DNA from: Nepenthes gracilis
Lineage: Eukaryota > Streptophyta > Magnoliopsida > Caryophyllales > Nepenthaceae
DNA length: 64,000 nucleotides
Direction: 5' to 3'
NCBI GenBank assembly: GCA_033239525.1
Contig: BSYO01000006.1
Location: forward strand, 1,116,001 to 1,180,000
The position numbers and the translations under genes were made by a program. Shown here in pieces: positions 25,401 through 34,349 of this stretch (the first letter of the stretch is position 1; each line of letters opens with the position of its first letter). The notes below the pieces were generated by a model. That model searched no databases. It was given only the letters and a program-made list of their open reading frames with translations, and was not told the DNA's origin.

Positions 25401-26091
25401 TATTATAAATACATCTACTAGTCCTCAACTTTATGTTCGACATACTTCATGCCTATTAGAATATATGAGGTAATTACAACTTCAGTTGCATTAAGTATAC
25501 CACCAGTGTAATTCAGCTATATTTAGTTTTAAGAATAACAACGTAATTCGAGCTCGCATATATTGCAACTACAGTACATGGGAGCTCCAAGAACACCACC
25601 ACAGTAGTCATAAGAGTACTTACCGACCGAAGATTCTTGTTCAGAGTCTGAAGGTCATCAGCAATTACTTCAAACAGATTTGACAATGAAAAAGGGCTAC
25701 TTTTCTCTTTCTTAGCATCCAAGATTGATACAGGACCTTGACCAACCCCTATTTGTATTAGTAAACAAAAAACAGTATAACTATAAATCCATAATTTCGA
25801 ATCAAAAGTATGTCAAACAAGCCACTTTTTGCTCGCCGTACATAGCTAAGATATTTTACCATAGACAAGAGGCTCTGGGGTCTTTGTTGGATAAACACGA
25901 CAACGAGCGATATCCCGCCGAAAACAAGACAATTTCCGTTTCCCCTGGCATTTTCTGAAGCTCCTTCGAGTGCCCTTCGACGTGTTTTTTCCAGTGAAGC
26001 GGTCCAATGAAGCATTAGAACAACACCCAGACGATATGACATCGACACCAATTCGACTATAGTTCAAATTCCAGGATGTCACTGGCATCAT
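16491..26091 (-). CDS. SPS: Solanesyl diphosphate synthase, plastid type (6 exons)
   Basis: Long-chain trans-prenyl transferase that adds isopentenyl diphosphate units to make the C45 side chain, in plants chiefly for plastoquinone-9. Exons on the minus strand are 26091-25860, 25748-25624, 19209-19082, 18993-18890, 18011-17884 and 17039-16491. Together they give 1266 bp and 421 residues, with GT-AG introns and matching phases. Residues 1 to about 77 are basic and Ser/Thr-rich, as expected of a transit peptide. Then follow GGKRMRP (140-145, substrate diphosphate binding), the first aspartate-rich motif DDVLD (186-190) with [33 protein letters not shown], and the second aspartate-rich motif DDILD (313-317). 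The C-terminus is [10 protein letters not shown]. No damage is seen. The start was chosen as the first of two adjacent ATGs (26091, 26088), giving MMPVTSW. The length and the [14 protein letters not shown] segment favour the plastid enzyme over the mitochondrial or geranyl diphosphate synthase-like paralogue. Confidence 0.93.
17040..17883 (-). other. Intron 5 of SPS with a small duplication at its 3' end
   Basis: Donor CAG|GTATAC and acceptor GTCTCAG|GTT. A 23-bp segment AGAAAATTTGCATGTAAAAATGG is present twice on the plus strand (17051-17073 and 17089-17111), 38 bp apart, only 12 bp from the acceptor. No gene inside. Confidence 0.75.
18012..18889 (-). other. Intron 4 of SPS
   Basis: Donor AGAG|GTAAAA and acceptor ATGCAG|GAAAGG. 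No gene is seen in it. The reading frame at 18280-18507 is unremarkable. Confidence 0.75.
20001..21022. mobile_element. MITE-like element with 10-bp terminal inverted repeats and AT core
   Basis: The ends are ACGTTTGGTT (20001-20010) and AACCAAACGT (21013-21022), a perfect inverted pair. Both ends are followed inward by similar TTATTCC/GGAATA-type words. The interior, about 20150-20860, is nearly all A and T. It contains a direct repeat of about 105 bp (20311-20415 and 20668-20770) and a long palindrome. No transposase is encoded. No exact target duplication is visible, so the class is not settled; the GTTTGGTT ends resemble non-autonomous hAT-like elements. Confidence 0.5.
20726..20857. repeat. 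Perfect 62-bp inverted repeat with 8-nt loop
   Basis: Positions 20726-20787 and 20796-20857 are exact reverse complements with 8 bases between them. The ends are AATGTAATTA and TAATTACATT. The arms include the non-AT word TACGATAAAA/TTTTATCGTA, so the match is not a trivial AT effect. Confidence 0.9.
22856..23076 (-). other. Unassigned open segment with splice-acceptor-like start
   Basis: On the minus strand, a pyrimidine-rich tract ending CATTTGCAG (just above 23076) is followed by an open frame of 73 codons to a TGA at 22856. It contains [20 protein letters not shown] and [20 protein letters not shown]. The composition looks protein-like but no family is recognised, and no partner exon was found. 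It could be a chance frame, a gene remnant or an exon of an intronic gene. Confidence 0.2.
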
Positions 26092-26596
26092 TCTAAGTGA
26101 TGCCCAGAAGGCAAATAACTCAAATTTCCCTTCGAAATCAAATTCAGAAAATGGGTCAACTTATCATACAGGAAATCCCCAATAGGAGTGATGCTTGAGA
26201 GGTAATCTGTATGTGGCAGACCGATCAAGGAAATGGATATCCACAAAAGGGGTTTGGATTTGAAGAAGAGATGTATAGCCCAAACACCAGTGCATCTGAA
26301 CGACAATGTTTGAATAAATAGCTAACGAATGAGGGAGTCAAATACGAGTGGCAAAGAGCAGCCCACACATACCTTCCGCCCTCTTATCAGTTCACCAAAA
26401 GGAGATATGAAGGCGCAGGCTAATCGTGAGTTCTGGGACAGACATTGTTCTAAATTTCAAAGAGCTAATTATCAAAATAATGCCGGCCTTTCATTCTTCT
26501 ATACAAACAGTTTTATTATTTAAACATTTATATAATATAAAATAAATAATTTAATTTTAGCATGCTACTAAACTCTTGAAAAAAATGTTAAAGCTT
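26092..26596 (-). promoter_or_regulatory. Upstream region of SPS, cut short by element A
   Basis: These 505 bp separate the SPS start codon from the 3' LTR of element A. They must hold the 5' UTR and core promoter unless transcription starts within the LTR. No box is clear enough to call. The last five bases (26592-26596, AGCTT) are the target duplication of element A. Confidence 0.5.
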
Positions 26597-27689
26597 TGAT
26601 GCGTACCTGGATTCGACTTTGAACAGATTCGGATTCGCTTGGTTGGTTCGATCCGACTCCGTTCACTGAGTCTGAATCCTACACACTATTAAAATGAACA
26701 AAAGGTCAGTGTGACGGCGGGATGTTGTCCCACCGAAAACACTCTGACACTCAAATCAGTAAAAAACCTTCGGATCGAGAAAGATGAACTGATAAGTAAA
26801 AAAGAGAGAAAGAGAATAGATTTGTCGGGAGTGTTGGCCTGTTGAGAGTGTTGGCCCGTTGAGAGTGAGAATTCCAACTTACGGCTCACAGAGAGCGAGT
26901 AGAAGCTGCGTCCCGAAAGCGTGGAAGCTTTGGGGGACGGTTTTCAGAGAGTCGGAAAGGACTCCTACAATCTGGAGGCCTTTAATGGGATTTGAAGGTG
27001 AACGCTTTATGTAAAGAGAGAGAAGGAGAGTCTTTGCTCATGCTCTATAGGCGTTCGTGACTTAGACTGTATCAAAAAGTCTCTTTGTTGTCTCAGGAAA
27101 CGTGTTCTGTCTATTCTTTTGAAGGTGAGTTAGAGAGCGTATTTGAGAGCCTTTCCTCCAGAATGAAAACTCCAAGCTTATATAGATAGTAGGAGAGCCA
27201 CCTTCTTTGGTCAAGGTGGCGTGATCTTCTGGTCTGGTAATGGCGGCCTTCTCTAAGTTGGTGGGCATGACTGGCGTAATTTGATGGATCCTTTTTCTTC
27301 TAAACAGTGCAACGAAAATTCAAATCATCTGCTTTCCTTTCATGCTCTTGTGATCGTTTAGACTCTATTGTTGGCACCAATTTCTTACTGCCTTTTTAGA
27401 AAAGATCGGCTTTTAGGAAAGCGTGTAATCATGAAAGGATCGTTACTTTTAGTGTGCGAGATCGCTCACAAAATTGGGCCTAGCCCGTGACGGATTTATC
27501 GCCTTTTTGGGCCTGGGCTGCTTCGGTACTTAGGTCAAATGAAGAAAGCGTTGGCCAGAAACTGCCGTTGGTCGTTTGTTGTTCTCCGGGCAGTCAACGC
27601 TTAACGCGTTGACCGTCCAATGTGCTTTGGGCCTTTCTGAATTTTGGGCCACTTTTTATTGGGCCTGCTAGCCGTAGGCCTATCCATCA
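26597..27689 (-). repeat. 3' LTR of element A
   Basis: 1093 bp, TGATG...CATCA in plus orientation, pairing with 36093-37163. It has an extra 17-bp tandem unit (26831-26847 and 26848-26864, GTGTTGGCC-GTTGAGA) that is single in the other LTR. It lies 505 bp upstream of the SPS start codon. A TATA-like TATATAAG is at 27184-27177 on the minus strand, pointing toward SPS. Confidence 0.9.
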
Positions 27690-27702
27690 CTAGGCCCCCA
27701 TG
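27690..27702 (-). other. Polypurine tract of element A
   Basis: Minus strand CATGGGGGCCTAG immediately precedes the 3' LTR. Element B has CATGGGGGGCTAG in the same position, which supports the assignment. Confidence 0.65.
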
Positions 27703-28148
27703 CTGGTGGTCCAAACTTCGGCCTCCGACATGTTTATGGTGGGGCATGCTTGTTTTTGCTGGCAGAGTTGTTGCCCATCTAAAGAGGTGCCTTAAGAGGC
27801 TTTTAAAATGTTGACCGGATTCGTTGACCGTCTCTGGCAAGCTTTTGGACAACTTGGGGAAGGAAACGTTAGTCTTCAGCCGACGTGCCAGAAAGGCAAG
27901 CCACGTGTCTTCTCGTGGTATGTTAGAGATCCTAGCATTTGATGAGCCGGAGCACTCGATACGACAGCGGTCTTCTAGGGAAGTGACAAGCGGCGGTAAT
28001 GATGGCACAGATTTTTGAGACGGTGTGGGGCCCATATGAGTTTTTAAACCGCCTGATTGCCCCCTTTTGAATTCCTTGCGCCATCTTTGCCTCTTCGTCT
28101 TCATTGCCCCATTTTTTGGAGAGGAAACGCAAAACCCTAGTCCTTACC

Positions 28149-29930
28149 ATGTCTTCCGTTGCTGATATTGCGTTCGTTCGAGAGAAACCGATATGAAGGT
28201 CCTCTATGTGGAGTTTAACATTCCACGGGAGATCGCCTTTCGTATCCCGGAGAAGGACGATCAAGCCTTCCTGCCGCCCAAGGGCTTCGTGATGATTTAT
28301 AAGGCCCATCGGAGCTCCGTCTCCCAGTTCCCGACGAACTTATGTTGGTCTTTCAGGCGCTCTAGGTTCCCATTACCCAGCTTCACGCCAACGCCATCAG
28401 GTACTTGTGTACTATTTGTATTTTTCTTCGCCAACGTTTGAGGTTGTTGACGATGTCGATGGTAAGGCGGTCTTCAAAATTAACCAGGGAGCGGAGTGGA
28501 TCTCCCTGGCTCCCCGTAGTGACATTAAGCTTAGCACCGCCATTTATGACTCCCTCAAGAATTGGAAGAATCGATTCTTCTTCGTTAACGTGGGGGAGTC
28601 CTGGCCCTTGCCTGCGGAGTGGGGCGAAGTGCCGGAGGTATACACGGGGGCGCCTCCGGAGACGGCCTCCATGGATTGGTTGACCGAGCTGATAGGGAAG
28701 AATTTAAATGACTTCCGGAGAGAGCACTCGATCTCTCAGGCGGAAGCGAAGAAGGCTAACTGAGGGCCTCCGTCTCTGATCCAAAAACTAAGGATTCCGC
28801 CGCCAGAGATTTTGGCGACGAAGAAAAGGAAGAAGGGCAACATCATTGGTCCCTTCCTGGCTCCTTCCAGTCCAAGGCGGAAGAGGGCGGCCTCAGTGGC
28901 GCCTTCTTCGTCGTCCTCTGGGCCCAACTATATTTTTGCCGGGCGTTTAGAGGGTGTTGGCGCCCCATCTGGAGTTGAAGTGGAGGCGGCCATTAAGGCC
29001 TATAAGGCCAAGCTGAGCGGCGACGTGGTCTTGGTGCAGCCTGCGCCGCCTGATCCGATTCAAGAGCCACCCACTGAGGCACCTAAACTGCAGGAGCCGT
29101 CAGTTGGTTCTCCTGTTGCGGTGATTCTAGAGGAGCAGCCAGAGCAGAAGATTTTAGAGACTCCAGAGTAGATTTTTGAGTCTTCGGAGCAGATTTTTAA
29201 GTCTCCTGGCGTTTCCGGAGAGCCAGTCGGGGAAGAGGGCACCCCTAAGGATCCCACGGCGAAGTTTATGGCCGAGGTGGCTACCAGCCCCATCGACGTG
29301 GGCCCACATCCTGCTTCATCGCCGTTCACGACAAAGTTGGGTGCGAGGCCAGCAAAACCGGCGCGGAAAATCTGAGAGGTATAACCTCTGTTGCCTGCCT
29401 TGCCCTTTGATTTGCCCTTTCTAATCCTTCTTTTCCTTTTTGTGCAGGCGGACAGAGTTGCGAGCACAATGGCTAAGGTGCTCAGGCAGAGAGACTTGGC
29501 GATCTCCGATAGGGACAAAGAGGTCGCCTGGCTCGAAGCCAAGCTAGCCGCTTTAACGGTTGAGTACTATGAGGAAACAGCTGCCCTGGAGATTGTTTTG
29601 GCGGGGTTGAAGTGGAGAATACGAATTTGAAGGCTGAGGTTGCCCGTTTGAAGGAAGAAAATGAATGAGCCAAAGGGCATATCGATCAACTTGCTGGGCA
29701 GATAGCAACATTGGAGAATGATTTGAGTCTCCGCATCCACTCCCACGAGGTTGAGAATATGATGCTCGCACGGTTGTGAGAAGGGGTTAACATCAGTCGG
29801 CGTATTGTGCGGCTGGTTGATCCCGACTTTCCCGTTGATCTCATCAATTTATCAAATCAGTCGGCACAGCGTAGAGACAGTCTTGTAGGGGAGCCCCGTG
29901 ACAGCCAAAGGCCCCCGCCGCCCTCGTAGC
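28149..29930 (+). pseudogene. Antisense gene of element A (aORF), homologous to that of element B
   Basis: This gene lies between integrase and 3' LTR on the strand opposite to the element. The ATG at 28149 starts a short frame, and the conserved part follows in another frame (28193-28763). It contains IPREIAFRIPEKDDQAFLPP, ITQLHANAIRYLCTICIF and AEWISLAP with NWKNRFFFVNVGESWPLP. Then comes a low-complexity Pro/Ser/Glu region with a basic KKRKKGN patch (28812-29171). A likely GT-AG intron (29379-29447) follows, then a coiled-coil end with VAWLEAKLAAL and VARLKEEN. The frame breaks near 28337, 28357 and 28430, and there are stops at 29171 and beyond. The 3' end (29930) is followed by an AT-rich, 3' UTR-like stretch. 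It resembles the plant 'putative gypsy type transposon' (Transposase_28-like) proteins; the function is unknown. Confidence 0.7.
29379..29447 (+). other. Likely spliceosomal intron in the antisense gene of element A
   Basis: 69 bp with donor GAGAG|GTATAAC, a strongly pyrimidine-rich interior and acceptor TTTTTGTGCAG|GCG. Element B has a 75-bp intron at the matching place on its antisense strand (45705-45631). Confidence 0.6.
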
Positions 29931-30241
29931 TCTTGTGGTTGTACATTTTATTTATTTATTTATTTTGAGTTTTATGATGTACATCTTGATTCAACAATAA
30001 TACAAGTAGACATGCTTTTGCCTTTGTACTTTGTGTCTTTGGCATTCTTGGCGGTCAACTGAGCAGAGTGAGTTACTAGTTGGCCGCCAGCTTTGTTTTT
30101 AGAGCGTCGAATTGGCCTTCTAGGCCGTTGCCCATGAGTATAGCTTGCCGTCTCGCTCCAATCAACCATCGCTTGCTGATCACGCTATCTACTTGTGAAG
30201 GAGGTCGTCGCGCATGCTGTGTTAGCCCCCTAAGATTTTTT

Positions 30242-30360
30242 TTCGACCGCTAACGGGCCACCTGGATGACCAGGGTTTAGATTCGTCCTCTTACGGGCCG
30301 CCTGGATGACCAGGGTTTAGGTTCGACCTCTCACGGGCCGCCTGGATGACCAGGGTTTGG
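30242..30360. repeat. Three-unit 40-bp tandem repeat in element A
   Basis: Units at 30242-30281, 30282-30321 and 30322-30360 share ACGGGCC-CCTGGATGACC and AGGGTTT. The array lies between integrase and the antisense gene. A tandem repeat in this spacer is a known trait of Retand-type elements. Confidence 0.85.
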
Positions 30361-30542
30361 TGACAAGAGGGTGAAGACCCTCCCGACTTAGAAGCAGCCA
30401 AGGTCGTTTTGAACCTGCAATGAAAAACCACATACACATATACACGTACATGCAGCATGCTAAGGAACCATTCATTTTACTTAGTCTAATCATGCACACA
30501 AATGTAAGTCACATGCGGTTTGCAAGGCACGTACCTGGGTCC

Positions 30543-31774
30543 CTACTGATAGTAGTGTTTGAGGTGAACCGCGTTCCACGTCCGCGGGACCAACTTCCCA
30601 TCCTGGTTTCGGAGTTTGTATGCTCCGTTTCGCATGACGACGGAGATTAGGAAATGCCCTTCCCAATTGGAAGAGAGCTTGTTTCGGCCGGCCACCTTTT
30701 CCGTGGCCTCGATGCTCCGTAAGACTAAGTCTCCAACATCGAACTGCCTCGCTTTCACTTTCTTATTGTAGTAGCGGGCGACTCGATACTAGTAGGCCGC
30801 GGTACATATTCTAGCGGCCTCGTGGGCTTCCTCTAGCAAATCTAGGTGTTCCCGGATCTTTTGGGAGTTAACCTACGGGTCGAAGGGTTCCACCCTTAGA
30901 CACGGAAGCCTGATTTCGACCAGGAGTACCACTTCAGTCCCATAGCAGAGGCTGAAAGGTGTCTCGCACGTTGGTTCCTTCGGAGTCGTTCGGTAAGACC
31001 AAAGGACCGAAACAAGCTCATCTACTCAAGAGCCCCCTGCGTCCTCCAACTTGGTCTTGAGCCCGTGGAGTAGCGTTCGGTTCATGACCTCCACTTGTCC
31101 ATTTGCCTGAGGGTACACCGCCGAAGTGTGGACCAGCCTAATCCCAAGGCTGGTGCAATACTTGGTGGAAGCGTTTTCCAAGAATTTGGTTCCGTTGTTA
31201 GTCACAATGACCTCTAGAACGCCAAACCTGCTGATGATGTTCTAGCGGACGAACTCGAGTGCATTGTGTTCGGTGATCTTGGCCAGTGGGGCGGCCTCGA
31301 CCCACTTCATGAAGTAGTCGATACCGGCTATTATGAACTTTCTCTGCCCAGTAGCAATGGGAAACGGGCTAAGGATGTCAAGCCTCCATTATGCAAACGG
31401 TCAAGGTGCCTGAAGGGATTTCAGTTCTGCAGACGACTGGTGACAAAGGTCGCCGTGAAGTTGGCAGCTCTCGCACCTCTTTACGAACTAGAGTCGTCCT
31501 TCTTCATCGATGGCCAGTAGTAGCCCAGCCGCATGATTTTGAATGCTAAATTCTTGCCGCCCACGTGCGACCAGCAAATCCTGAGGTGCACTTCACTCAA
31601 GACATAGTCCGCCTCTTTTGGGGTTAGGCAACGGAGGTATGGAGTTGAGTAGCCGCGGCAATATAGCCACCCATCGACTATTGTGTACCAACCGACCGTT
31701 CTCTTGATTCACCTGGCTTCTTCTGCTTCCTCTGGCAACGTTTCATCCACTAGAAATCTCAGGTGAGGTGTCAT
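30543..31774 (-). pseudogene. Broken integrase of element A
   Basis: The zinc-binding N-terminus is traceable near 31600-31460 (SHVGGKNLAFKIMRLGYYWP). The core follows with IDYFMKWVEAAPLAKITEHN, a VIVTNNGTKF segment (the usual catalytic TDNG is TNNG here) and YPQANGQVEVMNR. The C-terminal part ends at 30543 with LVPRTWNAVHLKHYYQ in frame with FDVGDLVLR. Several stops and shifts occur, for example near 31480 and 31240. Confidence 0.75.
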
Positions 31775-32857
31775 TCAATTCTCGGTTTCAGAGACCTGCA
31801 TTGCCTCCTGCACCTCTATGCTAGGTGCGCGTAGGATCTCCCTCATATTCCTCGAGTACTGTTCTGGATTTTCCGTCACTGCTGCTCTTGCAAACTGATC
31901 AGCCTTCCAGTTTTCAGTTCTGTGAACATAAGCAAAAGTCAGACTGTCGAAGTTGCGAACCGCCTCCTTTGCCCTGGCCAAGTATTTGGCCATGTGCGGG
32001 TTATTTGCTTCGAAATTCCCATTGACTTGGTTGACGATCAGTTCGGAGTCGCTAAAGACAGGCAATCTTTTGGCTGAGTATTCCTTTGCTAATCTTAACC
32101 CAACCAACAGGGTTTTGTATTCGGCGATATTGTTGGTTGTCGGGAAGTCGAGTTTAAAGGAGTATTTCACCTTAAACCCGTCAGGGGTCGTGAGGACCAC
32201 TCCTGCCCCACTGCCTATGTCGATGTATGACCCATCTATGTGGAGCATCCACTCCAGAGCCCCCAGGCGCTGCTCTTCGTTCCCCATGGGCTGTTCTTCG
32301 AGGATCGGGGTCGTGGATTCCACAATGAAATCTACTAGAGCATGCGCCTTTATGGCAAGCTTGGGCCTAAATTCAATGTCAAACTCGCCCAACTCGATAG
32401 CCCACTTTACCAACAGCCCAGAAACATCGGGTTTCTGGAGTATGCTCTTTAGAGGTTGGTCGGTGAGGACTATGATGCGATGTGCCTGAAAGTAAGGCCT
32501 CAGTTTTTGCGCGGAAAATATCAGGGCTATGGCTAGTTTTTCCGTGTGCAAGTAGCGGGTCTTTGGACCGGTCCACGTTTTGCTAACGTAGTAGACCGGC
32601 CGTTGGGCATCAGTGCCCTGGCTTACGAGGACGGAGCTGAGGGATATCTCTGACACTATCAAGTAGATGTAGAGCTCCTCGCCATCCTTGGGCGATATTA
32701 ATAAGGGCGGGCTAGACAGGTACCGCTTCAGCTCATCGAAGGCCGTCTGGCAGTCCGGCGTCCATTGGAAACCGTTTGATTTCGTTCCCCTCAGCGCCTT
32801 AAAGAACGACTGATACTTATCACCAGACTTCGCTAGGAAGCGGGACAAGGCCGCCAA
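31775..32857 (-). CDS. RNase H plus second (archaeal-type) RNase H of element A, open frame
   Basis: A 360-codon open frame, the best preserved piece of the element. It starts at the RT connection ([18 protein letters not shown]-like), runs through the first RNase H (LYIYLIVSEISLSSVLV, AQRPVYYVSKTWTG, RYLHTEKLAIALIF) and then the second RNase H. The second domain keeps four acidic positions: HIDGSYI, NNIAEYKTLL, FSDSELIVNQVNG and ENWKADQFAR. The first RNase H has SEISLS where an Asp is normally found (TDAS-type), so its catalysis is doubtful. The frame ends just before the broken integrase. Confidence 0.8.
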   Translation of the reverse strand: MAALSRFLAKSGDKYQSFFKALRGTKSNGFQWTPDCQTAFDELKRYLSSPPLLISPKDGEELYIYLIVSEISLSSVLVSQGTDAQRPVYYVSKTWTGPKTRYLHTEKLAIALIFSAQKLRPYFQAHRIIVLTDQPLKSILQKPDVSGLLVKWAIELGEFDIEFRPKLAIKAHALVDFIVESTTPILEEQPMGNEEQRLGALEWMLHIDGSYIDIGSGAGVVLTTPDGFKVKYSFKLDFPTTNNIAEYKTLLVGLRLAKEYSAKRLPVFSDSELIVNQVNGNFEANNPHMAKYLARAKEAVRNFDSLTFAYVHRTENWKADQFARAAVTENPEQYSRNMREILRAPSIEVQEAMQVSETEN

Positions 32858-34312
32858 TCGCCAAGTTAGTCGCTGGACCTCTTTTACGCTTCATGGGGGA
32901 GTCATGCTCGCGAGGGCCTTGATCTTCTCCGGGTTTGCTTCGATCCCTCGTTGGGAGACAATGAAACCCAGGAATTTTTCGGAAGCCACCCCAAAGACAC
33001 ACTTGGCCGGATTCAGCTTTATTTGGTGTTCGTAGAGCACTATGAAGAACTCCGTCAGGTCGTTGATATGGTCGTCCATAATTCTGCTCTTGATGAGCAT
33101 GTCGTCGACATAGACTTCCATGTTGCGACCGATCTGTTTTTTGAACATTTTATTCACCAGCCGCTGGTAGATGGCTCCCGCGTTCTTCAGCCCAAAGGGT
33201 ATTATTTTATAGCAATAGGTCCCCTGGTCTGTCATAAACAAGGTGTGTTCTTCGTCCTCCGGACTCATTCGGATCTGGTTGTAGCCTGAGTAGGCGTCCA
33301 TGAAGCTCAAGAGCTCATGTCCGGATGTTGAGTCCACCAGCAAGTCGATTCTAGGTAAAAGAAATCTGTCTTTTGGGCAAGCTTTGTAAACGTCGGTGAA
33401 ATCGACGAACATTCTCTACTTCCCGTTACTCTTCTTTACCAAGACGACTTTGGAGAGCCAATCAGGGTACTGAACCTACCTGATGATTCCGGCCTCCAAC
33501 AGTTTCTTTACGTCTTCTCAGATAGCGATCAGTTTTTCCACAGAGTGGTTCCTCCGCTTCTGTCTGACAGGTTTTCGATCCTGGTCAAGGCCCAGCTTGT
33601 GGACCATTATCCGGTCAGGAATCCCAGGCATATCAGCCGGAGTCCACGCAAAGATGTCGGCGTTCAGTCGTAGGAAAGAGATCAGTTCTTCGTGTAGCGC
33701 GGCTGTGAGTGAGCCGCCGATTTGTACGCACCTTTCTTGGTCGTCCAGATTCAGTGGAACTAAGTCGGTTGCCTCACCAGACTACGCTTGTTGCAAGGTT
33801 GTCTCATCTCGATGATCAAGTTCTCCCATCGTTTTGGCGTTGTCGTTAGGAGCGATTTGGGACATATAACATGTCCACCCGATGACTTGGTCACCCAACA
33901 CTTCGCCCACACTGTGTGGCATCAGAAATTTTATTTTAAGATGTGGTATTGAAGTGATGGCCCCAAACGCTGTTAGACATGGCCGGCTTAGTATTGCGTT
34001 GTACACGGAAGGCAAGTCGACCACCAAGAAGGTGAGTGTACAACGTGCGGTCCTTTGGTACTTTCCTAGGGTGACTTCAAGTCTGATCGTCCCTTGAACG
34101 AATATTGGCTCATTGTCGAGGCCATACAATGGCCTCTCAGCAGATTTTAGTTGACACTTTTTCAAACCAAGTTTAAAAAACATATCGAGGTAAAGTAAAT
34201 CGCGCAAACTTCCATTGTCAATAAATACATGTTTCATCTGGTAGTCAACGCTACCGTCGGAAACGAGTGCTGATACAACGAGGGGGTCTGCATGGGGAGA
34301 AACTACATGCAT
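32858..34312 (-). pseudogene. Broken protease-RT region of element A
   Basis: The protease-like part (34312-33782) has HADPLVVSALVSD and VFIDNGSLRDLLYL, where the retropepsin core reads D-N-G as is common in Tat elements. After a stop come the RT segments. The 33412-32891 frame has FMDAYSGYNQIRM, FMTDQGTYCYKIIPFGLKNAGA and the catalytic YVDDMLIKS, and it ends [18 protein letters not shown]. Stops separate the pieces (near 33780, 33415 and 32890). Confidence 0.8.
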
Positions 34313-34349
34313 TAAGTCATCGTCACTAAAACTAATGACATTGCTAGTA

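Larger units (their letters stand above)
19210..25623 (-). other. Intron 2 of SPS, 6.4 kb
   Basis: Donor GGTCG|GTAAGT and acceptor GATAG|ATTGTT. It contains an AT-rich element (20001-21022) and one unassigned minus-strand reading segment (22856-23076). The rest (21023-22855, 23077-25623) is ordinary AT-rich intron with scattered short frames that match nothing recognisable. Confidence 0.8.

Noticed and set aside
25758..26051. 97-codon minus frame over SPS exon 1
   Set aside because: Shadow frame. The transit-peptide frame from 26091 joins in phase to exon 2.
27601..28104. 167-codon minus frame next to the element A 3' LTR
   Set aside because: It spans the polypurine tract and LTR edge, so it is not a credible protein.
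30242..30360. CRISPR-like array
   Set aside because: The units are contiguous 40-bp tandem copies without unique spacers, in a plant retrotransposon.
31953..32489. 178-codon plus-strand frame
   Set aside because: It is the antisense shadow of the intact RNase H frame of element A.
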